From: Nymphaea colorata
Lineage: Eukaryota; Streptophyta; Magnoliopsida; Nymphaeales; Nymphaeaceae
Reading direction: 5' to 3'
Assembly (NCBI RefSeq): GCF_008831285.2
Contig: NC_045142.1
Location: 7,974,713-8,038,712 of the forward strand
Length of the DNA stretch: 64,000 bases
The notes below the pieces were generated by a model. It worked only from the letters and a program-made list of their open reading frames with translations. It ran no database searches and was not told the origin of the DNA. The first letter of the stretch is position 1, and every line of letters begins with the position of its first letter. The position numbers and the translations under genes are program-made. Positions 1 through 11,700 of this stretch are shown here, piece by piece.

Positions 1-429
1 GTACCTCCGTGTGGAAACAGGAATCTCATGAACCTAGCAAAAAAGTTTTTTTTTTTTTTCAACTTGGACTCGGTTTGTTGGTGGTTCAGCCCGGTCCTTA
101 ACAACCCGATTCGGCCTTAAACTGAGTCGACTTGGTCCCGATTAACAAACCTAATCGAACTTGAACCGAATCAACCGGTCTAAAATGACCTGAACCGGTT
201 CTGAAATTGTACCGCCAGATGGAGATGGGCTCCCGAATATCATAAAATGCTGGTGTCGGTGACTGCTCTTGCTACTTTTGTGCACCTAAACACTTGCAGA
301 CAGATCGAATCCCAGGCAGCAAAAAAATGCATTAAAATGATTCGGTACATTGGAAATTGACAAAAAATCATCAAATCAGATCTGTCTTCACACATGCGTG
401 CTTCTTTTAACTCATTGTATGGTTTAAAC
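1..429. other. Gene-free, repeat-like DNA
   Basis: No open frame worth calling lies here. Positions 60-190 are rich in GGTTCAG, CCGGTC and GAACCGAATC-like words that recur with small changes, as is common in old plant repeats. Nothing else is recognised. Confidence 0.5.
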
Positions 430-604
430 CAGGGGGCGGAACTAGAAAATTTTGGCTAAAAAATATTCACTTACTTCCTGGTGTCGCTTTCACCAATAAG
501 CAAGTGAATAAATTTTTTCTTAAAATACCAATATGAAAACAAGAAGTTTTGGGAGTTTGTGTGGGCAATTGCCCACAAAGTATCCATACCTGTCTCTGCC
601 CCTG
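430..604. mobile_element. hAT-like MITE, 175 bp
   Basis: The segment starts CAGGGGGCGGAACTAG and ends TGTCTCTGCCCCTG, giving an imperfect terminal inverted repeat of the CAGNGGCGGA type used by plant hAT elements. It is flanked by GTTTAAAC (422-429) and GGTTAAAC (605-612), a 7/8 match that fits the 8-bp target-site duplication of hAT transposons. It has no coding capacity, so it is a non-autonomous MITE. It resembles the elements at 39546 and 47252 in both its end and its start (GGCGGA...AAATTTTGGCT). Confidence 0.65.
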
Positions 605-1039
605 GGTTAAACAGCTATTGAGTTGATGAAGTACTTATGTAGGTTAAGAGAAAGGCAAGGGTATGGTATTTGAGAAAAAAAAAAAACTATAGGTATTTTG
701 GTATACATTTATATGGGATCACTCCTATTTTCCTAAGTCGATAAAAAAAAAGGTAAAATAAGCAACCTCATCAACCAAATTTTACCCACTACTTTTACTA
801 TATATATATATATATATATATGCAGACCATATATGGTTGCAATATGATCAGTTTTTTCCCCATTGATAAAAAAAATGCATTGTCCTAAGGGGATGTTTAG
901 CATCAATACCAGACCAACCAAAATTTATGACAAATTCATGTGACACTATGTTACAGATTTCCATGAAACTACTTAATTTTTGAGGCAGAATTGCTTGATA
1001 TGAATTGGAGAGATGAATCAAGAAGGTTGCTTCTGTTTG

Positions 1040-1390
1040 AAGAGCAGCAATGGAGACAAAAAGCTCGAGCTCAACTCAACTACATTGTGTCGAGCTTGAC
1101 TCACTTAACTCATTTAATTAGTTTACTTTAACCTCTCTCGTATTTCTTTAACTTGTTTACCTCGTGAAATCGATTAACTTGTTAACTCACACAAATTCGA
1201 CTATCGTGAATTGGTTTTTTTGTAATCGAGCATAGCCGAGCTTAAACAAGTTGAGTTCTTATAATTCAAACTCGACTTGTTTAAAATTTTGAGTATAAAT
1301 TTAAGCTCGAACTCGACTAGTTTGTAATCGAGTCGAGCTGAGTCAAGTTTTTTTGAGTCAGTTCGAGTCGAGCCAATTCAGCCCTAGCTG
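1040..1390. repeat. GAGCTCGA-type dispersed repeat, copy 1
   Basis: The stretch is built of many variants of CTCGAGCTC, GAGTCGAG and AACTCGACT, in both orientations. The same words fill 4184-4644. It has no coding capacity, and the two copies diverge, so this is an old dispersed repeat. Confidence 0.5.
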
Positions 1391-4183
1391 TCGAGTCAAG
1401 TTATCACCAATTTTTTAATGCATGAATTTGTGCTACAAGGTTTTCTTTAAAGAAATTTGAAAGTGTGACTCATTTGGTGAGATTCTAGTCTCCTTGTTTA
1501 TTTATGCCATCGTCTTGTCTTGACTTGCTAGCTGAAGAGACGTCAACCACAGGAAATGCTCCCAACTACTGAAAGAATATAGGAATAAATAAGTACATGG
1601 ATTTTTGTCATGAAAACAAAAAAAAAAGTGTCTCTCTCTCTAACTGGCAAGGGTAAAAATGTCAATAAATAATGGCAGAAAACACATAAATTATAATGGC
1701 GGTGAGAATCTTTCAAGAAAAATATATTATTATTTTTGGTGCATAGCGGTGTGAAACCAGCAGCCCCAAAACGATCTTGTATTCGATCCAATCACAATGA
1801 TTCACATTTATTTGACCTTTTATGCTTATTGAATATCGTATGCTGCTCACAAAGTACCTACATAGTAATATATGAACATTAAGCTATAGTTAGATGCGGT
1901 ATTGTCATAGCCAAACCTTATACACATACATCATCAACTGTAAGATCTAAAATATGCTTTAGAACTTATTGTTTGGACATCAAATTAATGTTTCTCAACA
2001 TCTTAAAAGGTAAAAAAAACCATATTCATGTTCTAGTTCTAGTTGCAATGCAACTGTGCTGGGTTAAAAGTCCTCTCCGTTTATTCCCTGAGTGATTAAT
2101 AGATTAACAACCTATCGAAAAAGAAGTCTCAATGCTCTTCATATGGAGTGTCGGAATCCCAATGTTTACAATCCAGAGTAATAAAACCCATGAAAATCGA
2201 ACCGACGACGTGCCTTCTACACAACCCCATAAATACTTAATTTATGTGTAGGGATCAATTTCATACTCCTTGATTATCGGACTAATGGGACTCGAAACAA
2301 TTGGTTGCCATTTGGACCAATGTTGTAGACATCAAAATGTTAAATTCTTAATATCACCGATACAACATTCAAGGGCAGAGCTAAAAATTTTTTATAAAAA
2401 AATTAAATTATAATTTTAAAATTTTGACATGGATTAAAATATTATTTTTTTAAATTGTTATATAGGATACATAAATTTTAGTGCCTCAAGACAAGGCACT
2501 TCGCTGGCTGGATAAGACTAACTAAGAAAGAGCATTTTGCACTTTCTTAGAGTGCACCGATAACTTACACTTCCAAAAAAAAAAAAGTTAGAAAGAAAAA
2601 TCCATGCCCCTAACAAAAGTCCACTATCAAGGGCCAAACTCTCATCAATAAGGAGCTGTAGTGGCCATATATAAAAAAGTTAACTAAACTAAAAAAAAAA
2701 AAATCAAATATTATTTTATTAATATATTGGCAAGTATGTGGATGGATATATGCCAGTTAGGCCTATATAGCCCTCGAATTATATTGGCTAAGATAAAGGG
2801 GTCATATTGGCCCCTTGTTATGTTCCCTGGCTTTGAGAACATATTGATTTGGGAAGTTCACACAGGCCAATCCATTGGCAGCCACGGCCAAATTTTCACC
2901 ACATGTTTTGGATAAAATCCTTTGAATGGCGTCACCCTCATGCAAAAAGAAAACAACTCCCCAAGAAGGATGAGGTACCACGGTGCTTAAAATGTAACAA
3001 ATGAACCTTATACAAACTTTAACTTTTGAAGGATTGAATACCAGAAAGATGCTCATATTTGAGACGTTTTAATTTTGAAGGTAATTTGGCTGTTATGACA
3101 TTTCATATGCGACGGTATAATGCTCAAACTACTTGTTAGATAGTTTGAGTATTTGAAACTAGATAATTTTTTACACATTCTGTCATCGCAAATGGAATGT
3201 CATGCTCTGCTTCCATTAAAGGCCAAAAAATAAATAAATAAATTGAAAGTTAAGTGTCATTTTGTAGTTTTTCAAATAAAATGGGAGAATTTGCTCATTG
3301 AAGTACATTTTTGAAACCACCTTTTGTTGTTAATTGTACAAACAGGGATTGACTTCTCCAAGTACTGATCCCGATGAGGATTGACTCAATGGAAATGAAT
3401 AATATTTGTTAGGCCGGCATCCAAACACACTGCAAACTCACATACTGGGCTTGACACCTATAATCGGTTTGTTTTTTATGAATCTACTCCAATTTTAAGG
3501 CAGATTCTTGAAACATACACATGTTATTCCTAATAATAAACAAACGGTTCTATAAAAATTTATTTCATGTTTTTAGATCCTATGATATAGTGATTCCTTT
3601 GTTGGATAGAGAGTTGGTATTTAGACTCTACCCCTTGATCTGCACTTGGTTTTAGTAGGACAGGTGAACCTATTACACCCCCAATCATTAGAAACAACCA
3701 ATCAATATAGGGCAATATATGTGTTTATGAGTGTGTCAGGTGGAAGCTTTGGCATCCAACTAATTTATAGAATAAATATTTTTGATAGGTACATTTGGTC
3801 TTGAGTTTGATGGGTTGACTGAAATTAATTCAGAATAGGTCCACATATATAGTCCATGAATAGATTAAATGTGTCACATACATATCCACTTCTAGAGTAG
3901 GCTATATGTTATGGCCCCCAACAAGGGACCATGTATTATGGACAAAAAGTGACCAAAATGCTCCTGTTAGTTATACAAAAGATCCATTTTCTTATAAGGG
4001 TAAACATGGAATTAAAAAACTCTACAATAGTAAAATGTGGGAACATGACTTCCCATCTTAATGACATAATATGGAAAGTGCCTTCTCATATTTTGATTCC
4101 CCTTTCTCCCATAGACCAAGGTTTGTCATGTCATACAAATTGCGTGATTTACACATAAATGCTTTTGTAGGGTCGGAGCTGTA

Positions 4184-4644
4184 AGTAGGGGTGAACAACG
4201 AGTCGAGCTACTCAAGCTCTACTCGTTATAGCTCGGCTCATGAACGAGTTCAAGTCGAGTTATTTGCTTAACGAGTCGAAATCAAGTTCATGAGTTGACT
4301 CATTCAAATAATCGAATTGAGTTTGAGCTCAACACATAACTGTCGAATCGAGCTCGAGCCTTAGTCAAGTTGATATATTCAAACGAGTTTACGAGTTTGT
4401 CGAGTCTTAATCGAGTCAAGTTCAAAATCAACACGGAACGATGAATATCAATTCTATTCAAATGAGTTTGTCGAGCCTTAATCGAGTTGAGCTCGAGTTT
4501 GACACATAACTACCAAGTCGAGCTCGAGCTGCTTTTGTCGAACTATTCTCGAATTTGAGCCGAGTCAAGCTCGAGGTTTCATTAGTCAAGCTAAGCTTGA
4601 GTTGAGTAAACTCGGGCTCGACTTGGCTCGTGTTCATTCCTACT
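4184..4644. repeat. GAGCTCGA-type repeat with inverted ends, copy 2
   Basis: It begins AGTAGGGGTGAAC and ends GTTCATTCCTACT, so 11 of 13 end positions are inverted repeats of each other. The interior is a degenerate array of CGAGCTCGAG and GAGTCGAG words. The ends suggest a MITE-like element; a clean target-site duplication was not found. Confidence 0.5.
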
Positions 4645-4680
4645 CATAAGGGCCTTGGTCTCCCTTCAATTTTTTTTATA

Positions 4681-4772
4681 TTTACATTTAAATTTTGACC
4701 ATTTTCATTTATCTTATATAAAAAAATTTACATTTAAATTTTGACCATTTTCATTTATCTTATATAAAAAAT
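4681..4772. repeat. 46-bp tandem duplication
   Basis: The AT-rich unit starting TTTACATTTAAATTTTGACC is repeated once with a period of 46 bp (second copy starts at 4727). The copies are nearly identical, indicating a recent duplication. Confidence 0.85.
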
Positions 4773-5160
4773 TATATTTTAAGCTCAACAAAAAATTTTG
4801 AAACTATAATTCGACCTCCTTATAAAAAATTTCTAGCTGGGCTTGTGATTGAATGTAGTACCAAACCTGATTCCAATTCCCGGCCACAGAGAGAGATACG
4901 AGTCCTTCCACCCCCACCAAAAATCTTTGCACGTCCTCAGGACCACTTCACTCTTCCCATCCGTCGGTCAAAAAAATCAACGGCTATCATTCCTTCTCCC
5001 TGAGATCCACCCACCAGTTCTGTGGTCCAGATCCATGGTCCCGACGAAGGAGAACGAATCCAGGGACAAAAAGGTAAATTCATCTGACTTTAAGTTAAGT
5101 ACTCTCGTTTATGTAATTAATGAAGCTAATACGCATGATTAACTCCCTTCCAACTAAGCG

Positions 5161-5225
5161 CCACGTCAGCTTTTATCTGATCGCGCCCCGAGAGGATCAC
5201 TTCGAACAAAAAAAAGGTATAAATA
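5161..5225 (+). promoter_or_regulatory. Putative promoter of the carrier gene: CCACGTCA box and TATA box
   Basis: TATAAATA at 5218-5225 is a good plant TATA box, and CCACGTCAGC at 5161-5170 carries an ACGT core of the type bound by bZIP factors. A start site about 30 bp downstream would give a leader of roughly 500 bases. That leader contains TAGGGTTT-type telo-box words near 5452 and 5575. The assignment is inferred from position and motif only. Confidence 0.45.
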
Positions 5226-5595
5226 CAAAATTCAGGAAAAAAAGGGAAGAAAAGAAATATAAATTTCCCAAATCTTCGTCACCCTCAACCTCTTTCCGCC
5301 AAATTTAGCAGAGGGGAGGAGGTGGACGCGAATTGACGGGAACGCCCTCGCGATTTCGATCGGCGGCCCAGGCGGCCCCTATCTCTCTCCATCTCGCTAT
5401 CCCATCGTCCATCCTTGCCGATTATCCGGTTCGCCGATTGAGCGGCGTGTTTCTAGGGTTTGAACTCCCCCGTCTCTCTTGTGGAATTCGCGGTGTCGAG
5501 TTCCGGGACGGATAATCTCATCGCATCGTCTTGTTGGTTCCGCACTTCCCATTCCTTCGCTCATTTCGCTGGAATTAGGGTTTTCTTGGACGTTG

Positions 5596-5668
5596 ATGTG
5601 GTGGTTGCTGTTTGGAGTGCTTTTTTGATCGAATTCGAGCGCACTGATCTATGTTGTGGTTTCTGTAG
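5596..5668 (+). other. Two short upstream open reading frames in the leader of the carrier gene
   Basis: Counting from the putative start site, the first two ATG codons precede the main start. uORF1 (5596-5628) encodes 10 residues, MWWLLFGVLF; uORF2 (5651-5668) encodes 5, MLWFL. Both end before the main ATG at 5753. If the leader is not spliced here they could lower translation of the main frame. A possible acceptor (TTTCTGTAG, ending 5668) means a leader intron could remove them. Confidence 0.4.
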
Positions 5669-5752
5669 GCATTTTCTTGCTTCACTTGTGGCTTTCTGAG
5701 TGGGTTTTGGGGGTGTTGCCGTGGTGTTTGAGTAACCGACAGGGTTTTAGGG

Positions 5753-8700
5753 ATGGTTGCATATGGGGCATTGCCTGGACAGAAGGATAAGGTTTCTTCT
5801 GGGAATGAATCCGGGTGGAATGGCGGTTTTCCTGTGGATTCTTTCATCAATTCTTTTAATGTGATGAAAGAAGCGCTCGTTCCCCTTGAATCGGGATTCC
5901 GGCAGACTGTCAAGGGCCTGGAATCTCAATTCTTGGGTGCCAAAAGCATTTCTAGCGAGTCGGATTCGGAATTGTTTGCTCAGTTGAGCGCTGCGACTCA
6001 CAGGACTGATTGCGGGATTGGTAGTTGTCATACTGGAGCTCCAGATGCTGCCGTTGGTGAGAAGATTAGGAGGAATTCAATTAAAGTTCCTATCAAGGGA
6101 TTCGGTGGACTGGTTTTCCGAAAGTCTGGAGGTGAATGTAAATCCGATTTCTCGAAGAAGAAATTGAAGGATGAGGATGGTAGTTCGTCTATTGCTCGCA
6201 AAGATGATGGGTCATGTGCGAACTGCTTGCAGTTTGCAATGCTATGGTCCCTTTTGTTCAACAATTTCGTTCAGGCTATTCCCGGCCATTTCAAGAGTGT
6301 AAAAAAGTGCTTCCGGAAGCAGGGTAGCCAAAATGATAAGGAAAGAAGCTCTAGTCTTGGTCGATCGGATACAACAGATGTAAACCAAAAGGGTGATTTC
6401 CCCTTGCCTTGTGTTGGGCCGTCCACACGCGGAAGTTCTTGCCGAAAGGAGAACATCCAGATGAATGATAAGAAGGATCCTACTGTGAAAGATGGCGAGA
6501 GAGCCCCTGTTCAGATCCTTATTGCGTTTGTTTTCGAGCAGTTCTCCCAAAACCTTCACAATGTTGACCAGAGTTTTAGAGAAAACGCTTGTAAAAACCA
6601 TGACCCAAAAAGTTATGTTGCGGATCCTAAGCGTCCCAGCCAAGGTGAACTATCATCTCCGCAGTTTCATCTAGAGATTGTGACTGATATCTTGAAGAAC
6701 AGAAAAGCAGACGTCGGTTCGCTCTTGGCAAACCTGAGGTTTGCAAGAATGGGAGGGTTGCCAACAGTTGTCGAAGAAGCTCCGGCCAAAGAAGATTCAC
6801 CAGATAATGTCGTGAGCACCAGTGAGAGTGACACCAATTCCCCGCAGAAGATTGCAGCTGGATTGCTCAACATTCCATTGTCCAACGTCGAGAAGTTGCG
6901 GTCCACAATCTCCACCAAGTCCTTGACGGAATTGCTCGATCTTGTAATCCAGATAAGGAAGTCCTCACATGACCATCCTGATAAAAAGAAACTCTTTTCT
7001 GTCCAGGATTTCTTCAGATACACGCAGTCTGAAGGTAATATTTCTACATCTATTGGTTTGGCTTTTTTATGATCACTTTCCATCTAATCGTTGCTGATGA
7101 GCAGTTTCGTGGATAACCAAGGAATTGCAGTCTTCTCTACATGTTACTTCATTGGTACCTATGGTCTTCAAACTAATATAAAAACTGTGAACCTGAGGAC
7201 GTGTTTTTTTAGCTCTCTTAAATGTTTCAGTGACATTAAATCTCCGCCATGTCTGACTGCTTTTCTTGCTTTATCTTTCCTTTGGAAACTGACATCTTAG
7301 CGACTTAAAGCTTATAGTGTGAAACTTATTCTTACAATTCGCTTATATGATGCACAAGTGCCTGTTGCATCATTTTTCAGAACTCTAACACTATGAGTGG
7401 TACTGGGTGAGATAAACAACTGATTAAAATACCATGAATGTAGACAGGTCTTTAAATGGTAAAGCTCTTAGGTCATATTTGTCATTCCATGAACTGTGTC
7501 AGTTTCTCACGTTTAAAGAGTATTATGGTAGAGAAGTAATCCTAATTACAATGAATTGAATGATATAATCCCAAACGTAGAAGGCAAACAGCTTTATCTT
7601 AATGTTATTTAGGTTTAAGCGTACACAGACTGAAACCATCCTTGATAATGAAGTGGCACCGGTTGTAGGCATGTACCATCTCATTCATGATTGTGTATGG
7701 ATTAGTTGTTCTGATGTAGTAAACAATAAATCGTCCATTAATGTCTGGGTGGGGGTTCTTATGAAGTGGGGAAATTGTTGATAAAGTTAGTATGATATGT
7801 TGTGTATGTTGCAGGTCTTATCATCTTGGTTCCGATTCTGTATGATTTTATACAAAAATTACATTTTTTAAACTAAAATATTTGTATCCCCATATCTTCA
7901 GCCATATCCCTGGGGCTGGGGCATAGGCAGATGCTTTTTTAATATGGATAAGAAAGACTAAATATCTGGGAACACTTTTGGATCAGGGCAATTATCGTAC
8001 TAGCATATGAGCATGTTTTTATTTTAAATATCTAGTATATGGTAGATGATTTTCGATGACTGAGTGTCCGTCTGTTTGACGCTCCACTTGCTATGTTGAG
8101 CAAAAGTTTAACTGTATCTATTTATTATCCAGGGAGGCGTCTGTTTGATGAGTTGGATAGAGATGGTGATGGCCAGGTAACACTTGAAGATCTTGAAATT
8201 GCGATGCGGAAGAGAAGATTACCTCGTAGATATGCCCATGACTTTCTCCGGCGAACAAGGAGCCACTTATTTGCTAAGTCTTTCGGGTGGAGCCAATTCT
8301 TATCCTTAATGGAGCAAAAAGAGCCAACTATTCTTCGTGCTTATACAACTTTATGTTTGAGCAAATCAGGAACCTTGCAGAAAAGTCAAATTTTGGAATC
8401 ATTAAAAAATGCAGGGCTTCCAGCTAATGAAGATAATGCTGTAGCTATGATGCGTTTTCTAAATGCTGATGCAGAAGAATCCATTTCGTATGGCCACTTC
8501 AGAAATTTTATGCTTTTGCTTCCATCGGAGAGACTTGAAGATGATCCAAGGTAAGATTATATTACATAATGTAATGCAATGTCAAATGCTTGTAGACAAG
8601 GAGGTCTCTTTTATAAACCAGAAATTTTCATGTTACAAATTTTGATGTCAATATTTGCTGCTGTTATCTAAACATATAACATGCCCTTTTCATGTCTTTC

Positions 8701-11700
8701 TCTTTTCCTGTTTCTGGCATATGGTCTATTAGGGGATGATTTATGTTTTTTATTTGAAAGGTCTCTACTCTTTAGCTTATAGATGGTATCTTTGCAAACC
8801 AAAATAATGCAGGTGCCGATGCCTACCTTCTGAAAGCCAATTCAGCCTATGTTGTTGCACTGTTCTGCAGAATATTCTTCTTTTATATTTTATACCAGAA
8901 AAATATTTCAAAAAATGTCCATACAGGTTACTTCTCTTGATCTTTTCGCAAATGAATTTCGTTCCAATTCCAATACCAAGAAAAACACAGATTTCTTCAG
9001 CTGTAGAAGATATGTAGTATCTGTGCAGAACCTTTTGGAAATAACATTCAAAACATATAATCGCATTTCTCTTTGAAATAGTTTCATCACATTGTATGGC
9101 ATGAATTAGGGGTCCATGCTACACTACAAGCGCTTGTGAAGCACTTGGAACTTGAAGACACTTGTAACTACATCAACTGCCCTCTTGTTTGTTGGCAGGA
9201 ATATATGGTTTGAAGCAGCTACGCTTGTTGCTGTTCCTCCACCTGTTGAAATACCTGCTGGAAGTGTTCTTAAATCTGCATTGGCAGGTGGCCTTGCCTG
9301 TGCACTTTCTACATCTCTCTTGCATCCAATTGATTCAATGAAGGTAACTCTCTTTTTCAATACTTACCTGTATGATATTTAATTTCAAGGGGTGATTTTG
9401 ATGTCTGTGATATGATGAAAAATTTAGGATCTGGAGAGGGGCTAAGTTGTTGTATCGTGGACATTAATGCTTGATCAATTGAAATTGATAATTCTCGTCA
9501 TTGAGCTTGTTCCAAATTTTATGTGCTGCCCCCCTGATTAAATGAATGGATCACAAAGTAATTTGATAAATGTGACCTACACAATTTACTTGACAAATAA
9601 CAAGTTCTATATAACATTGATATTAATGTGCAAGGAAGTCAATGGCATAAATATCAGCAGCTCGCATTGCCATCAAAATTTGATGGAATAGAAAATCATG
9701 ATTTTTTTTTCTTAAAGATATGAAACAGAGCTTGCTTTAACAAAAGGTTCTGGACCTATATATACCATCAGATTATGTAAAACAATTGTATTTTAGGTTG
9801 AGGAACTCAAGGGTGTGTGCATATATATATATATACACACACTTTAAAGTTTAAATGACCTTAGTAGTCAAAAGCATGCTTAGGGTGCACCTAGGTGCTT
9901 GGTGCCCATTTTTTTTTTACTAGGCTGGGCCACCTAGGCACCTAAGCCAGAAGAATATTTATTTTTTTTCCTCCTAATTTCTTCTTTTTCTACGTTTTTT
10001 TGTTCTTTTTGTTCTGCTTTTTTCCCTTTGTGTCATTTTCTTCTCATTTTCCTTTTCCCCGTTTTATTTTCCTTTCATATACTGTTTTTGGCCCACCTAA
10101 GCGGCATCCTTCCTAGCACTTGTTGGAAGGCCACTGCTTAGGGTTGGTTAGTGCTTTCAGTTTTTAACTAGTGAGCAAATAGCAAATATGTGGCATATAT
10201 TTTGAATGTGTAAGAAGGAAAAATCAAGGGTACAAAATTTGGCATGAGAACATATGAAACCCCTATAGGTCAACCCCCTTGAGCTTGTCAAATGAACAAT
10301 TTTACATCATGAGGGAGAATTTTGATTTAGAGCCTTTCTTGTAGAAAAATAAAGGGCTTCTCAATCTGTTAAGTATTTTGAACTATTATTATTAGTAAAC
10401 TTAGTTGTAAAATATTCATGCCATTCACAGTGTATATTCATTGTTGTCTGATATTTTGTGCCAATGTGACTCAGTGTGTTATCTTATGACTATTTTAGGT
10501 GGTATCATTTTTATATCAATATGACTTTTTATTCTCGGGATTTTAAGCATGAAGAAATATTATGATTATTGCAATCCGTTATGTATTATGTTATTTAGGA
10601 CTGAGTTATACTGGTATACATTTTATAACATTGTGTTAATGTCTGCATAGGTGTGCATGGATCTTATGAGATTTTAAGAAATTCACTTGCTATTGTTTCC
10701 ACTGTTCAACTTTTTGCACCTGGTTCTCCGACCTTAAGATTGTTGACTCATCATCCTCTGCACTAGTTAATGTTCTTCAGTTGAAGTCACTCAAAAGGCA
10801 TGCTTTGATTACTCCGTCTACACAATGTCGAGGCTTCTTTGAAATTTGAGAAACTTTGGATTGCAACGACTTCTTGAATGAAAAATCCAAGCAACTTATT
10901 GGTTACTATAGCACAAGTTAAAACATCCAAAAGGGCACACTGCTGGCAAAAACAAATGACAGAAACTTCAAAGTTCTATTGATTCAGAGTTGCTTATGAC
11001 TGTTGATTGGTTAAGATTCCGTTGGGTTTTGTAGTCAGTGTCTCAAATGTTAAGAGAAAAAGGTTTTGGTAACTTTTTGATTATGTATACAGTTTTCCTT
11101 CTTCAGTTGGATCCAAGGAGGAAATCTATAATGTATGTTTTTTGTCTTCTATAGCTTGTAGTGCGGATGGCTGACAGGGGTTGGTCATTGGGATCTCATC
11201 CTTTTGAGATTTTAAATAGTTTAGCTCTACCATTATGGTTCTGACCCTTGGAGAGAGGGTAGTGGTTGGCCCAAGAAGATGACTCTGAGCTGGGATGCTA
11301 AGAGAAACTATCCTTTTAGTTTTACATTTCCCAACTTAAGTAACTTGCCAACTTGAGTTTTAGTTTTGAATTTTTCTGGGTAATTTATGGTGGGTAATTT
11401 TACTAATGACAAGGTCTTTGATGAGTTGACTGAGTTTAATTGGACGTTCTGAGGTCCTTAGAGATGCTTCTTTGTAGGTTGATCTGTCTGGTCTATTTTT
11501 CTACAATCTGTTTGGTTTCTATTGCGAGCAGTTTTTGATGCATTTGCCACATAGGCATTTTGTACTTTGACTAAAAAATTATGTTTTGCTTTCTCTCGAG
11601 GAGTCTGGTTCACATGTGTTTTAGGTTTTCATCCTGGTACTATTTAATATTCTCCAGTGATCATAAGTATTACAGTTGTATGAATATTTGTTTAAATTAT

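Larger units (their letters stand above)
605..5160. other. Gene-free intergenic region upstream of the carrier gene
   Basis: About 4.5 kb without a recognisable gene. It holds a TA microsatellite (799-821), homopolymer A runs, two blocks of GAGCTCGAGTCGA-type repeat (about 1040-1390 and 4184-4644) and a 46-bp tandem duplication (4681-4772). A short segment near 2370-2500 (GGCAGAGCTAAAAATTTTT) looks like a decayed hAT-MITE end. Confidence 0.5.

Noticed and set aside
5575-6031. Open minus-strand frames of 94-112 codons
   Set aside because: They are antisense shadows of the first carrier exon, whose sense frame is 439 codons and matches a known family.
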